From Amycolatopsis coloradensis (GTDB taxonomy: Bacteria; Actinomycetota; Actinomycetes; Mycobacteriales; Pseudonocardiaceae), in assembly GCF_001953865.1 (NCBI RefSeq), contig NZ_MQUQ01000012.1, positions 62,001 through 126,000 of the forward strand: a stretch of DNA of 64,000 nucleotides, given 5' to 3'. The notes below the pieces were generated by a model that saw only the letters and a program-made list of their open reading frames with translations, was not told where the DNA came from and did no database searches. Shown piece after piece: positions 7,050 through 16,841 of this stretch. The number at the start of each line of letters is the position of its first letter. Within the stretch, counting starts at the first letter, position 1. A program made the position numbers and the translations under genes.

Positions 7050-8911
7050 TGTGTGGAATCGTGGGATATGTCGGACACCGCCCAGCCCTGGACGTCGTGA
7101 TCGGCGGACTGCGCAGGATGGAATACCGCGGCTATGACTCGGCAGGCGTCGCCGTCCTCGACGGCGCCGGCGCACTGAAGGTCGAGCGCAAGGCAGGCCG
7201 CCTGGCCAACCTGGAGACCCAGCTCGACACCGTCGGCAGGAACACCTTCACCGGCACCGCCGGGATGGGTCACACCCGCTGGGCCACCCACGGCGCCCCG
7301 GTCGATCGCAACTCCCACCCGCACCGCGACGTCTCGCAGCGCGTCGCCGTCGTGCACAACGGCATCATCGAGAACTTCGCCGCCCTTCGCGGCGAGCTCG
7401 AGTCCGACGGCGTCGAGATGGCGAGCGACACCGACTCCGAGACCGCCGCGCACCTCATCTCCCGCGCTTACACCGAGGGCGACACGAAGGGCGACTTCCC
7501 GGCCAGCGTCGCCGCGGTCTGCCGTCGGCTCGAGGGCGCGTTCACCCTGGTCGTGACCATCGCCGACCAGCCGGACACCATCGTCGCCGCCCGCCGTTCC
7601 TCTCCGCTGGTCGTCGGCGTCGGCGAGGGCGAGCACTTCGTCGCTTCCGACGTCGCCGCGTTCATCGAGCACACCCGCGAGGCCGTCGAGCTCGGCCAGG
7701 ACCAGCTCGTCGTGATCACCCGCGAGGGTTACGAGGTCACCGACTTCCACGGCGACGCCGCCCAGGCCAAGCCGTTCACCGTCGACTGGGACCTCTCGGC
7801 CGCGGAAAAAGGCGGCCACGAGTACTTCATGCTCAAGGAGATCGAGGAGCAGCCGGAGGCGCTGGCGAACACGCTGCGCGGCCACTTCGACGGCGGCCGG
7901 ATCATCCTCGACGAGCAGCGCATCTCCGACCAGGACCTGCGTGACGTCGACAAGGTCTTCGTCGTCGCCTGTGGTTCCGCGTACCACTCGGGCCTCGTCG
8001 CCAAGTACGCCATCGAGCACTGGTGCCGCCTCCCGGTCGAGGTCGAGCTGGCCAGCGAGTTCCGCTACCGCGACCCGGTGCTGGACCGCGCGACGCTGGT
8101 CGTCGCCGTTTCGCAGTCGGGCGAGACCGCGGACACCCTCGAGGCCGTCCGGCACGCGCGCGAGCAGAAGGCCCGCGTCCTCGCCGTCTGCAACACCAAC
8201 GGCGCGCAGATCCCGCGCGAGTCCGACGCCGTGCTCTACACGCACGCCGGTCCGGAGATCGGTGTCGCCTCGACCAAGGCGTTCCTCGCGCAGATCGCGG
8301 CCAACTACCTGGTCGGCTTGGCGCTCGCGCAGGCCCGCGGCACCAAGTACCCGGACGAGGTCGCCCGCGAATTCGCCGAACTCGAGGCCATGCCCGCCGC
8401 GGTGCAGAAAGTTCTGTCCACTGTGGACCAGGTCCGCGACCTCGGCCGCCGGATCGCGGACTCGAAAGCCGTGCTGTTCCTCGGCCGTCACGTCGGTTTC
8501 CCGGTCGCCCTCGAAGGCGCGCTGAAGCTCAAGGAACTGGCGTACATGCACGCCGAAGGCTTTGCCGCCGGTGAACTGAAGCACGGCCCGATCGCGCTGA
8601 TCGAGGAAGGTCTGCCCGTCGTCGTGGTGATGCCGTCGCCGAAGGGCCGCGCGGTGCTGCACTCGAAGCTGGTGTCGAACATCAGCGAGATCCAGGCGCG
8701 CGGTGCCCGCACGATCGTGATCGCGGAGGAGGGCGACGAGACCGTCCGCCCGTTCGCCGACGAGCTGATCGAGATCCCGGCCGTCCCGACGCTGCTGCAA
8801 CCGCTGGTTTCGACGGTGCCGCTGCAGGTGCTGGCCGCCGAGATCGCCCGTACGCGCGGGTATGACGTCGACAAGCCGCGTAACCTGGCGAAGTCGGTCA
8901 CCGTCGAGTAA
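7049..8911 (+). CDS. glmS: Glutamine-fructose-6-phosphate aminotransferase (isomerizing)
   Basis: A full-length 620-residue enzyme that makes glucosamine-6-phosphate from fructose-6-phosphate and glutamine, the first step to UDP-GlcNAc and peptidoglycan. The mature protein begins MCGIVGY with the catalytic Cys2 of the N-terminal glutaminase domain. Two sugar isomerase (SIS) domains follow, with SQSGETADT and a conserved C-terminus ending NLAKSVTVE. The GTG start is fixed by Cys2. nnr follows 14 bp later; the same pair occurs near this locus in mycobacteria. Confidence 0.97.
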   Translation: MCGIVGYVGHRPALDVVIGGLRRMEYRGYDSAGVAVLDGAGALKVERKAGRLANLETQLDTVGRNTFTGTAGMGHTRWATHGAPVDRNSHPHRDVSQRVAVVHNGIIENFAALRGELESDGVEMASDTDSETAAHLISRAYTEGDTKGDFPASVAAVCRRLEGAFTLVVTIADQPDTIVAARRSSPLVVGVGEGEHFVASDVAAFIEHTREAVELGQDQLVVITREGYEVTDFHGDAAQAKPFTVDWDLSAAEKGGHEYFMLKEIEEQPEALANTLRGHFDGGRIILDEQRISDQDLRDVDKVFVVACGSAYHSGLVAKYAIEHWCRLPVEVELASEFRYRDPVLDRATLVVAVSQSGETADTLEAVRHAREQKARVLAVCNTNGAQIPRESDAVLYTHAGPEIGVASTKAFLAQIAANYLVGLALAQARGTKYPDEVAREFAELEAMPAAVQKVLSTVDQVRDLGRRIADSKAVLFLGRHVGFPVALEGALKLKELAYMHAEGFAAGELKHGPIALIEEGLPVVVVMPSPKGRAVLHSKLVSNISEIQARGARTIVIAEEGDETVRPFADELIEIPAVPTLLQPLVSTVPLQVLAAEIARTRGYDVDKPRNLAKSVTVE

Positions 8912-8925
8912 GGACCGGAGGCGTC

Positions 8926-10371
8926 GTGCAGGGAATCTGGACCACGGAACGGATTCGCGCGGCGGAGGGCCGGTTGCTCGCCGCCGCTCCCGACGGCGAG
9001 CTGATGCGGCGCGCGGCTTTCGGCCTGGCGGTGCACGCCGCCGAGATGCTCGCCGAGCACACTGGTTCGGTGTCCGGGCGGCGGGTGACGTTGCTCGTCG
9101 GGTCGGGCAACAACGGCGGCGACGCCTTGTGGGCCGGCGTGTTCCTGCGCCGCCGCAATGTGGCCGTCTCGGCGATCCTGCTGAAGCCAGAACGCGCTCA
9201 CGGCCCGGGTTTGGCCGCCTTGAAGCGATCCGGCGGCAAGGTCGTGTCCGTTGAGGACGGTCCACAATGGATTGATCGAGCCGATCTCGTCATCGACGGG
9301 ATCGTCGGCATTTCGGCGCGAGGGCCCTTGCGGCCGGACGCCGCCGCGCTGTTGGCACACGTGAGCGCACCGGTGCTGGCCGTCGATCTGCCGAGCGGGG
9401 TGGATCCGGACACCGGCGCTGTCGACGGTCCGGCGGTCGTCGCCGACCGCACGGTCACTTTCGGCGCGCTCAAACCGGTGCACGCCCTCGCTCCCGCGTC
9501 CTGCGGCGAGGTCGCCTTGGTGGACATCGGCTTGCGGCCCGAACTCGGTGAACCCGATCTGCGGCGGCTCGACACGGCCGACGTCGCGGCGGCGTGGCCG
9601 GTGCCGGGGCCGGGCGACGACAAGTACAGCCAAGGCGTGGTCGGGGTGGCCGCGGGATCCGCGACGTACCCGGGTGCGGCCGTGCTCGCGGCGGGCGCCG
9701 CCGTGCGGGCGACGTCTGGGCTGGTGCGGTACGCCGGGCACGCCGCCGACGTGGTGCGCGGGCGCTGGCCCGAGGTCATCGCGACCGGGTCGGTGACCGA
9801 TGCCGGGCGGGTGCAGGCATGGGTCGTCGGGCCGGGGATCGGGACCGGGCACGAGGGCCGGGACGTGCTGCGGTTCGTGCTCGGGCGGGGGGTGCCGGTG
9901 TGCGCGGACGCCGACGCGACGACGATCATCGCGCGCTCGCCCGACGTGCTCGACGCCCGCGATCCGGACACGCCGCTCGTGCTGACGCCGCACGCTGGGG
10001 AGTTCGAGCGGCTGATGGGATCGCCGCCCGGGGCCGACCGGGTCGCGGCGGCGCGGTCGGCCGCGCGGAAGTACGACGCCGTCGTGCTCTTGAAGGGACA
10101 CTGCACGGTGGTGGCGGCGCCGGACGGGCGCGCGCTGGTGAACACGCCCCGCGGGTCGTGGCTCGCGACGGCCGGGTCAGGGGATGTCCTGTCCGGTCTG
10201 CTCGGCGCGCTGCTCGCGGCCGGACTCGATCCCTGGCTCGCCGCCGGGGCCGCCGCGCACGTCCACTCGCTCGCCGGATCCCTGGCCGCGGACGGCGTGC
10301 CCACCTCGGCGTCCGGCATCCTCGACGCCGTGCCCGATGCCATCCGATCCGTCCGCTCCCTCGCCTCCTGA
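8926..10371 (+). CDS. nnr: Bifunctional NAD(P)H-hydrate epimerase / ADP-dependent dehydratase
   Basis: A 481-residue fused repair enzyme. The N-terminal half (to about residue 210) is the epimerase (YjeF_N, VGSGNNGGDAL); the C-terminal half is the ADP-dependent (S)-NAD(P)H-hydrate dehydratase with HAGEFERLMG and GSGDVLSG motifs. It converts damaged NADHX/NADPHX back to NAD(P)H. The start is GTG 14 bp after glmS, so the two are probably cotranscribed. An inverted repeat pair that could act as terminator lies 10 bp after its stop. Confidence 0.95.
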   Translation: MQGIWTTERIRAAEGRLLAAAPDGELMRRAAFGLAVHAAEMLAEHTGSVSGRRVTLLVGSGNNGGDALWAGVFLRRRNVAVSAILLKPERAHGPGLAALKRSGGKVVSVEDGPQWIDRADLVIDGIVGISARGPLRPDAAALLAHVSAPVLAVDLPSGVDPDTGAVDGPAVVADRTVTFGALKPVHALAPASCGEVALVDIGLRPELGEPDLRRLDTADVAAAWPVPGPGDDKYSQGVVGVAAGSATYPGAAVLAAGAAVRATSGLVRYAGHAADVVRGRWPEVIATGSVTDAGRVQAWVVGPGIGTGHEGRDVLRFVLGRGVPVCADADATTIIARSPDVLDARDPDTPLVLTPHAGEFERLMGSPPGADRVAAARSAARKYDAVVLLKGHCTVVAAPDGRALVNTPRGSWLATAGSGDVLSGLLGALLAAGLDPWLAAGAAAHVHSLAGSLAADGVPTSASGILDAVPDAIRSVRSLAS

Positions 10372-10380
10372 CCAGGGCAC

Positions 10381-10458
10381 CGACTTGCGTTTAGCCCCCT
10401 AAGTGCGCTCTGCGGGCACCTGCCTCCAGAACACACTTAGGGGGCTAAACGCAAGTCG
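10381..10458. repeat. Inverted pair of TTAG/CTAA elements forming a long hairpin
   Basis: The left copy CGACTTGCGTTTAGCCCCCT continues AAGTG; the right copy is its exact reverse complement over about 25 bp. The roughly 25-bp loop is GC-rich. Just after nnr, the pair would fold into a very stable hairpin in RNA from either strand, though no T run follows. Confidence 0.85.
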
Positions 10459-10545
10459 GCGGGCTTTGGGGGTGAGGTGGCGGGAAATAAGAGAGTTATC
10501 GAGTTACGTGTTAACTCCGGGCGAATAATCTGGTAAGAAGCAGGT

Positions 10546-10614
10546 GTGAGCGCCGACACCCACCCCGCCGAGACCGCGACGGTCCGGGTCGTGAACGGTG
10601 TCGCCCATGTCTAA
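10546..10614 (+). CDS. Possible upstream ORF of the deoR-type regulator
   Basis: A 22-codon frame (GTG to TAA) ends inside the start of the regulator gene: its last codons CATGTCTAA contain the ATG of the next gene. It lies 8 bp after an AAGAAG stretch. This overlap would permit coupled or attenuated translation. It is too short for coding statistics and may be chance. Confidence 0.2.
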   Translation: MSADTHPAETATVRVVNGVAHV

Positions 10615-11422
10615 GACCAGGCCCTCGGACGCCGCCGTCGAGCACCGGCGCCAGGAGATCCTCGACCACGTCATCGCCACCGGCGAGGTCCGCATCGACG
10701 ACCTCACCACCCGGTTCGGCGTCAGCCTGATGACGATGCACCGCGACCTCGACGAACTCGCCGAGCGCCGTCTCCTCCGCAAACTACGCGGCAAGGTCGA
10801 GGCCTATCCGGCGACGACCATGGAGTCGGCCGCCCGCTTCCGCGACACCTTCAACCAGGCCACGAAGGACGCACTGGGCGAGGCCGCCGCGGCGCACGTC
10901 CACTCCGGCCAGACGGTCTTCGTCGACGACTCGACGACGCTCTTCCCGCTCGTCCGCCGCCTCTGCCAGATCGAGGACCTCACCGTCATCACCAACTCGC
11001 TCGAAGCCGCCCGCATCCTCGGCCGGGCGAAGAGCGTCGAGGTCGTCCTCGCAGGCGGTCGCTACCACCACGAGTTCGATTCGTGCGCCGGCCCGGACGT
11101 CATCGCGTTCCTCGACCGCACGCACGCCGACATCGCGTTCGTCTCGGTCGCCGCGGTCGCGGTCGGCCGCCTGTTCCACCCGGTCCAGGACTACGCGGAG
11201 CTCAAGAAGGCCGCGCTGCGCACCGCCGACCGCAACGTCCTGGTCGTCGACAACTCCAAGTTCGGCCGCACCGCCACCTACGCGTACGGCGACATCGGCG
11301 ACTACGACCTCCTGATCACCGACGAAGAGGCGCCGACCGAGGAGATCGAGGCGGCGCTGCTCGCCGGAACGGCCATCGAGCAGGTCGAATGCGCACCGGA
11401 GGGCCCGGAATATGAGTTCTGA
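10607..11422 (+). CDS. DeoR-family transcriptional regulator
   Basis: A 271-residue sugar-type repressor. An N-terminal winged helix (RRQEILDHV, VRIDDLTTRFGVSLMTMHRDL) precedes the DeoR effector domain with VDDSTT, the conserved NS of TVITNSLEA and LAGGRYHHEF, which binds phosphorylated sugars. The ATG at 10607 is used here; a GTG 9 bp upstream is an alternative. Its stop overlaps the start of the xylulokinase gene, and a sugar ABC ATPase follows, so it probably controls the operon in response to a phosphosugar. The upstream region holds an imperfect dyad around GAGTTACGTGTTAACTC, a candidate operator. Confidence 0.9.
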   Translation: MSKTRPSDAAVEHRRQEILDHVIATGEVRIDDLTTRFGVSLMTMHRDLDELAERRLLRKLRGKVEAYPATTMESAARFRDTFNQATKDALGEAAAAHVHSGQTVFVDDSTTLFPLVRRLCQIEDLTVITNSLEAARILGRAKSVEVVLAGGRYHHEFDSCAGPDVIAFLDRTHADIAFVSVAAVAVGRLFHPVQDYAELKKAALRTADRNVLVVDNSKFGRTATYAYGDIGDYDLLITDEEAPTEEIEAALLAGTAIEQVECAPEGPEYEF

Positions 11423-12839
11423 CCTGGTCGCCGGAATCGACTCGTCGACCCAGTCGACGAAGGTCGTCGTCTGTGACGCGCGCACCGGCGAGATCGTCCG
11501 CACCGGCCGCGCCGCGCACCCCGACGGCACCGAAGTCGCCCCGTCGGCGTGGTGGGACGCGTTCCGCGAAGCCACGGACGGCCTCCTCGACGGTGTCGCC
11601 GCGATCGGCATCGCCGGTCAGCAGCACGGCATGGTCACCCTCGACGAAGACGGCGAGGTCGTCCGGCCCGCGTTGCTGTGGAACGACACCCGGTCCGCGA
11701 AGGCGGCCGAAGACCTCGGCGCCGAACTCGGCCCCGAGAACTGGGCGAAGTCCGTCGGCTCGTTGCCGGTCGCCAGCTTCACCGTCACGAAACTGCGCTG
11801 GATGGCGGAGCACGAGCCCGAGCTGGCCGATCGCGTCGCCCGCGTCCTGCTCCCGCACGACTGGCTGACCTGGCGGCTGCTGGGCGAAGGCGCCGAGCCG
11901 GTCACCGACCGCGGCGACGCTTCCGGCACCGGGTACTTCTCGCCCGCCACCGGCGAGTACCGCCAGGACCTCCTCGCGCACGCCTTCGGCGGCCGTACTC
12001 CCGAACTGCCCAAGGTCATCGGCCCCGCCGAGGCCGCGGGGCACACGCCGGACGGGATCCTGGTCTCGGCCGGAACCGGCGACAACATGGCCGCCGCGCT
12101 CGGTCTCGAACTCGCCCCCGGCGACGTCGTGGTCTCGCTCGGCACGAGCGGCACGGTGTTCGGCGTTTCGGAGACCGCGAGCGCCGATCCCTCCGGCGTC
12201 GTCGCCGGATTCGCCGACGCCACGGGCCGATTCCTGCCGCTGGCCTGCACCCTCAACGCCGCCCGCGTGCTCACCGCGACGTCCGCGATGCTCGACGTCG
12301 AACTTGCGGACTTCGACAAGCTGGCGCTCGCCGCCGGCACGGGCTCCGATGGCCTCACCTTCCTCCCGTACCTCGACGGTGAGCGGACGCCGAACCTCCC
12401 GGACGCCACCGGCACACTCTTCGGCCTGACCAGGGCCAACATGACGCCCGAGAACCTCGCCCGCGCCGCCGTCGAAGGCATGTTGTGCGGACTCGCCGCC
12501 GGTCTCGACGCCCTTCGCGAACAGGGGCTCGAAGTCCGCCGAGTGCTTCTGATCGGCGGTGGCGCGCGGTCGGCCGCCGTCCACGCGGTCGCGCCGATCG
12601 TGTTCGGTGTGCCCGTCGTCGTCCCCGAGGTCGCCGAATACGTCGCGGTCGGCGCCGCGCGGCAGGCGGCCTGGGCCCTCGCTTCCAGCACGGAACCTCC
12701 CCGCTGGCAGGAAGACCACGGCACCACCCCGCTCGAACCCACCGAGGCGGACCACGCCGAGGGGCACCGGATCCGGCGACGACATCTCGAAGCCCGCGAA
12801 CTCGGGCACGGCATTTCCGCGAAACCGAAAGAGGACTGA
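11412..12839 (+). CDS. xylB: Xylulokinase (FGGY family)
   Basis: A 475-residue FGGY carbohydrate kinase that phosphorylates D-xylulose or a related ketose. The N-terminal DSSTQSTK phosphate loop, GQQHGMV, WNDTRS and the C-terminal ATP site VLLIGGGARS are present; the length fits XylB. It overlaps the DeoR gene by 11 bp and is followed 4 bp later by the ABC ATPase. No xylose isomerase or permease is present here, so the substrate cannot be fixed and other ketoses remain possible. Confidence 0.85.
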   Translation: MSSDLVAGIDSSTQSTKVVVCDARTGEIVRTGRAAHPDGTEVAPSAWWDAFREATDGLLDGVAAIGIAGQQHGMVTLDEDGEVVRPALLWNDTRSAKAAEDLGAELGPENWAKSVGSLPVASFTVTKLRWMAEHEPELADRVARVLLPHDWLTWRLLGEGAEPVTDRGDASGTGYFSPATGEYRQDLLAHAFGGRTPELPKVIGPAEAAGHTPDGILVSAGTGDNMAAALGLELAPGDVVVSLGTSGTVFGVSETASADPSGVVAGFADATGRFLPLACTLNAARVLTATSAMLDVELADFDKLALAAGTGSDGLTFLPYLDGERTPNLPDATGTLFGLTRANMTPENLARAAVEGMLCGLAAGLDALREQGLEVRRVLLIGGGARSAAVHAVAPIVFGVPVVVPEVAEYVAVGAARQAAWALASSTEPPRWQEDHGTTPLEPTEADHAEGHRIRRRHLEARELGHGISAKPKED

Positions 12840-12843
12840 ACCG

Positions 12844-13935
<1,092 letters not shown>

Positions 13936-13964
13936 GCCGGGTCCGTGGGAAACTGGTGGTCGTT

Positions 13965-15104
13965 ATGACCGCCAGTTTCCCGCGTGCCGAGGTCGTCATC
14001 GACCTGTCCGCCATCCGGCACAACGTCGCCCTGCTCGCTTCCCGCGCCCCCGGTGCCCAGACGATGGCCGTGGTCAAGGCCGACGGCTATGGCCACGGCG
14101 CGCTCGAGGTCGGCAGGGCCGCCGTCGAGGGCGGGGCCACCTGGCTGGGCACCTGTTCCCTCGACGAAGCGCTCGCGCTGCGTCGCGCCGGGATCGGGTG
14201 CCGGCTCTTCAGCTGGCTCGATACCCCCGAAGCCGACTTCGCACCCGCAGTCGCCGAAGACATCGACGTCGCCGTCAGCTCCCTCGACGAACTCGCCCGC
14301 GTGGCCGATGGCGCTCGCCGGGCGCGCGACTTTAGCGGCCTAAGTGCGCTCTCTCGGGTGCACCTCAAGATCGACACCGGACTGTCCCGAAATGGGTGCC
14401 CACCTGCGGAATGGCCGGCGCTCGTCAAGGCGGCGGCGGCCGCGAAGCCGCTCATCGACGTCGTCGCGATCTGGTCGCATCTCGCCTGCGCCGACGAGCC
14501 GGGCCACCCGTCCATCGACGCGCAGGCGAAGCGGTTCGACGAGGCCTACGACATCGCCCGCGCGGCGGGCCTGAACCCGATGCGGCACCTCGCGAACTCC
14601 GCCGCCGTGCTGACCAGGCCGGACCTGAATTTCGACCTCGTGCGCCCCGGGATCGCGATCTACGGGCTGAACCCGGTGCCCGTCGCCGAGGACCTGCGCC
14701 CGGCGATGACCTTCAAGTCGTCCGTGGTGCTCACGAAACGGATCGCCGCCGGTGAATCCGTGTCGTACGGCCATTCCTGGACGGCCGAGCGCGACACCAC
14801 CCTCGCACTGGTCCCGGTCGGATACGCCGACGGCGTGCCGCGGTCGCTGTCCGGGCGGATGGACGTCTGGCTCGGCGGACGGCGCCGTCCGGTGGCCGGA
14901 CGTGTCTGCATGGACCAGTTGATCGTCGACTGCGGAGACGACGAACCGGCCCTCGGCAGCGAAGTGATCCTTTTCGGTCGAGGCGGGTTTGGCGAGCCGA
15001 CGGCCCGGGAATGGGCCGACAAGCTGGGGACGATCGACTACGAGATCGTGACTTCGATGTGCCGCCCGCGCATCCACCGGACGTATCTGGAGGCAGGCTC
15101 GTGA
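13965..15104 (+). CDS. alr: Alanine racemase
   Basis: A 379-residue PLP enzyme that makes D-alanine for the cell wall. Lys38 in VVKADGYGHG binds PLP; Tyr268 in SYGHSW is the second catalytic base; RVCMDQ and the beta-barrel C-terminal domain are present. The ATG at 13965 is 29 bp after the ABC ATPase. A repeat at 14327-14352 lies in frame and encodes RDFSGLSAL just before the conserved VHLKIDTGLSRNG strand, so the enzyme carries a roughly nine-residue insertion in a surface loop. The last four bases overlap the next gene. Confidence 0.96.
   Translation: MTASFPRAEVVIDLSAIRHNVALLASRAPGAQTMAVVKADGYGHGALEVGRAAVEGGATWLGTCSLDEALALRRAGIGCRLFSWLDTPEADFAPAVAEDIDVAVSSLDELARVADGARRARDFSGLSALSRVHLKIDTGLSRNGCPPAEWPALVKAAAAAKPLIDVVAIWSHLACADEPGHPSIDAQAKRFDEAYDIARAAGLNPMRHLANSAAVLTRPDLNFDLVRPGIAIYGLNPVPVAEDLRPAMTFKSSVVLTKRIAAGESVSYGHSWTAERDTTLALVPVGYADGVPRSLSGRMDVWLGGRRRPVAGRVCMDQLIVDCGDDEPALGSEVILFGRGGFGEPTAREWADKLGTIDYEIVTSMCRPRIHRTYLEAGS
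14327..14352. repeat. TTAG/CTAA element inside alr
   Basis: CGACTTTAGCGGCCTAAGTG followed by CGCTC, in frame. The TAA and TAG triplets of the core fall out of frame, so the gene stays open. Confidence 0.8.
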
Positions 15105-16198
15105 CACCTTCACGACGACTGCTGGCCATCGTCGGCGGTGTCGGGGCGGTGGCCACCGGCACCGCCGCCGTGATCGCCGTCGCCGCACAGCAGCGGCGGC
15201 AGAGTGAGGATCCGTTCGTGGACGAGCCGTTGGGGGACCTCGAACCGGACCGGACTTCGACAGTGGCGGCGGAGGACGGCACGCCGCTCGCGGTCGAGGA
15301 GATCGATCCGGCCGATGGGGAAAAACCGGAGCTGACCGTCGTGGGCGTGCACGGTTTCGCGTTGTCGAAGCGCTGCTGGCATTTCCAGCGGCGGGATCTC
15401 GCGTCGCTGAAGCTGCCGCGAGTGCGTCAGGTCTATTACGACCATCGCGGGCATGGGCAATCCGGCGCCGCGAACGCCGAAACCAGCACCATCGAACAGC
15501 TGGCGCGCGACCTCGACATGGTCCTGCGCTCGGTGGTGCCGGAGGGACCCATCGTGCTCATGGGGCACTCGATGGGCGGCATGGTGATCATGGAACTCGC
15601 TTCGGAGCATCCCGAGCTGTTCGAAGACCGCGTCGGCGGCGTCGCGTTCATCGCGACCGCGGCGGGCGAAGTCGGCGCTCGGGGACTGCCGCGATCACTG
15701 CTTTCGAAGTACAACCCGCTCACGCGAGGCGTCGGCGGGCTGGCCGGATGGCAGCCGGGGCTCGTCGAGTTCGTGCGCGCGGCGGGCGGGCAGCTGACCC
15801 GGCAGGCCGTGCGCAGACTGGCTTTCGGCAGCCGGGACGTGTCTCCGCGACTCGTCGACTTCATGCTGGAAATGCTCGAAGTGACGCCGGTGCGCGGGCT
15901 CGTGAACTTCGTCGACACGCTCGGCAGCCACAATCGGTACGCCGCGCTCGCCGGGCTGAAGCACGCGCACGTGCTGGTCATCGGCGGTGATTCCGACCGG
16001 TTCACGCCGATCGCGCACGCCGAGCGGATCGCGGCGGAGCTGCCGGACGCGGAGCTGGTGCGCGTGCGCGGCGCGGGGCACATGGTGCAGCTGGAACAAC
16101 CTGAACTGGTGAACAGCCACTTGATCGACTTGATGCAGCGGTGCACGGGCACCGATGGTGAATCCCCTGACCGGCGAACCTGGTGGTGGCAGCCCTGA
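15101..16198 (+). CDS. Membrane-anchored alpha/beta hydrolase
   Basis: A 365-residue hydrolase with one N-terminal membrane segment (residues about 6-30, LLAIVGGVGAVATGTAAVIAV) and a serine hydrolase fold. GHSMGG is the nucleophile elbow, DHRGHGQS the preceding turn, GGDSDRFTP the acid and GAGHMVQLEQP the His. It overlaps alr by 4 bp and tsaE by 1 bp, so it is expressed with the alr-tsaE core operon. A hydrolase between alr and tsaE is common in actinomycetes; the substrate, perhaps a lipid or ester, is unknown. Confidence 0.85.
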   Translation: MTPSRRLLAIVGGVGAVATGTAAVIAVAAQQRRQSEDPFVDEPLGDLEPDRTSTVAAEDGTPLAVEEIDPADGEKPELTVVGVHGFALSKRCWHFQRRDLASLKLPRVRQVYYDHRGHGQSGAANAETSTIEQLARDLDMVLRSVVPEGPIVLMGHSMGGMVIMELASEHPELFEDRVGGVAFIATAAGEVGARGLPRSLLSKYNPLTRGVGGLAGWQPGLVEFVRAAGGQLTRQAVRRLAFGSRDVSPRLVDFMLEMLEVTPVRGLVNFVDTLGSHNRYAALAGLKHAHVLVIGGDSDRFTPIAHAERIAAELPDAELVRVRGAGHMVQLEQPELVNSHLIDLMQRCTGTDGESPDRRTWWWQP

Positions 16199-16662
16199 TG
16201 AACTTCGCTTTCCCGACTCCCGAATCGACCATGGAATTCGGGCGCGCGCTCGGACGTGCGCTGCGCGCGGGTGACTTGGTGTTGCTCGCCGGACCGCTCG
16301 GGGCGGGCAAGACGACGCTGACCCGCGGGATCGCGGACGGTCTCGGTGTCGGCGGGCGGGTCAGCTCGCCGACGTTCGTGCTCGCCAGGGTGCATCCGGC
16401 GGGCGAGGCCGGGGTCGCTCTGGTGCATGTCGACGCGTACCGGCTCGGCGGGGATCTCTCGCAGCTGGACGACCTGGACCTCGACACCGAACTCGAGCGG
16501 TCCGCCCTGGTCGTCGAGTGGGGCGAGGGGGCGGCGGAGCGCCTTTCGGACGACTACCTCGTCGTGCGCCTGGAGCGTCGCGAAGACGATGTCCGCATGG
16601 TCACCTTGGAGCCGCACGGCACCTGGGAGTCCCGGACGCCCGACTTGCGTTTAGCGGGCTAA
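16198..16662 (+). CDS. tsaE: tRNA t6A biosynthesis ATPase TsaE
   Basis: A 154-residue P-loop protein (AGPLGAGKTTLTRGI) that works with TsaB and TsaD in making N6-threonylcarbamoyladenosine at tRNA position 37. SPTFVLA, HVDAYRL and VVEWGE are family motifs. Start and upstream stop overlap as TGATG. The last residues DLRLAG and the stop are supplied by a TTAG/CTAA repeat, so the natural C-terminus has probably been altered. In mycobacteria tsaB follows directly; here about 4.1 kb separates them. Confidence 0.95.
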   Translation: MNFAFPTPESTMEFGRALGRALRAGDLVLLAGPLGAGKTTLTRGIADGLGVGGRVSSPTFVLARVHPAGEAGVALVHVDAYRLGGDLSQLDDLDLDTELERSALVVEWGEGAAERLSDDYLVVRLERREDDVRMVTLEPHGTWESRTPDLRLAG

Positions 16663-16714
16663 ACGCGATCTGTGCGGAGAACGGCCGGAGCGCGTTTAGC
16701 CCGCTAAACGCGAG
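16641..16714. repeat. Two TTAG/CTAA elements at the 3' end of tsaE
   Basis: The first (16641-16670) gives tsaE its last codons and TAA. The second (16691-16714) is a near-perfect palindrome with CCCG centre, 20 bp on. Confidence 0.85.
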
Positions 16715-16793
16715 TCTCACCCGGATGCCGCATCAGGGCCGACCTGGCGAAGCGTCCCCTTCGTGCCCCAAGACCTCGATGGTCCGGGCTTGG

Positions 16794-16834
16794 GGGTGCG
16801 CATGCCGCTGGTTCCCACAGCGGCATGCGCACCC
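16794..16834. terminator. Long perfect hairpin between convergent genes
   Basis: A 17-bp perfect inverted repeat (GGGTGCGCATGCCGCTG and its complement) with a 7-base loop, 8 bp past the stop of the reverse-strand membrane gene. No clear T run on either side; likely a bidirectional terminator. Confidence 0.5.
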
Positions 16835-16841
16835 TGTTTGG

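Noticed and set aside
6956..9265. A 769-codon reverse-strand frame opposite glmS
   Set aside because: glmS on the forward strand is complete and conserved; the reverse frame is an antisense shadow rich in Arg and Asp.
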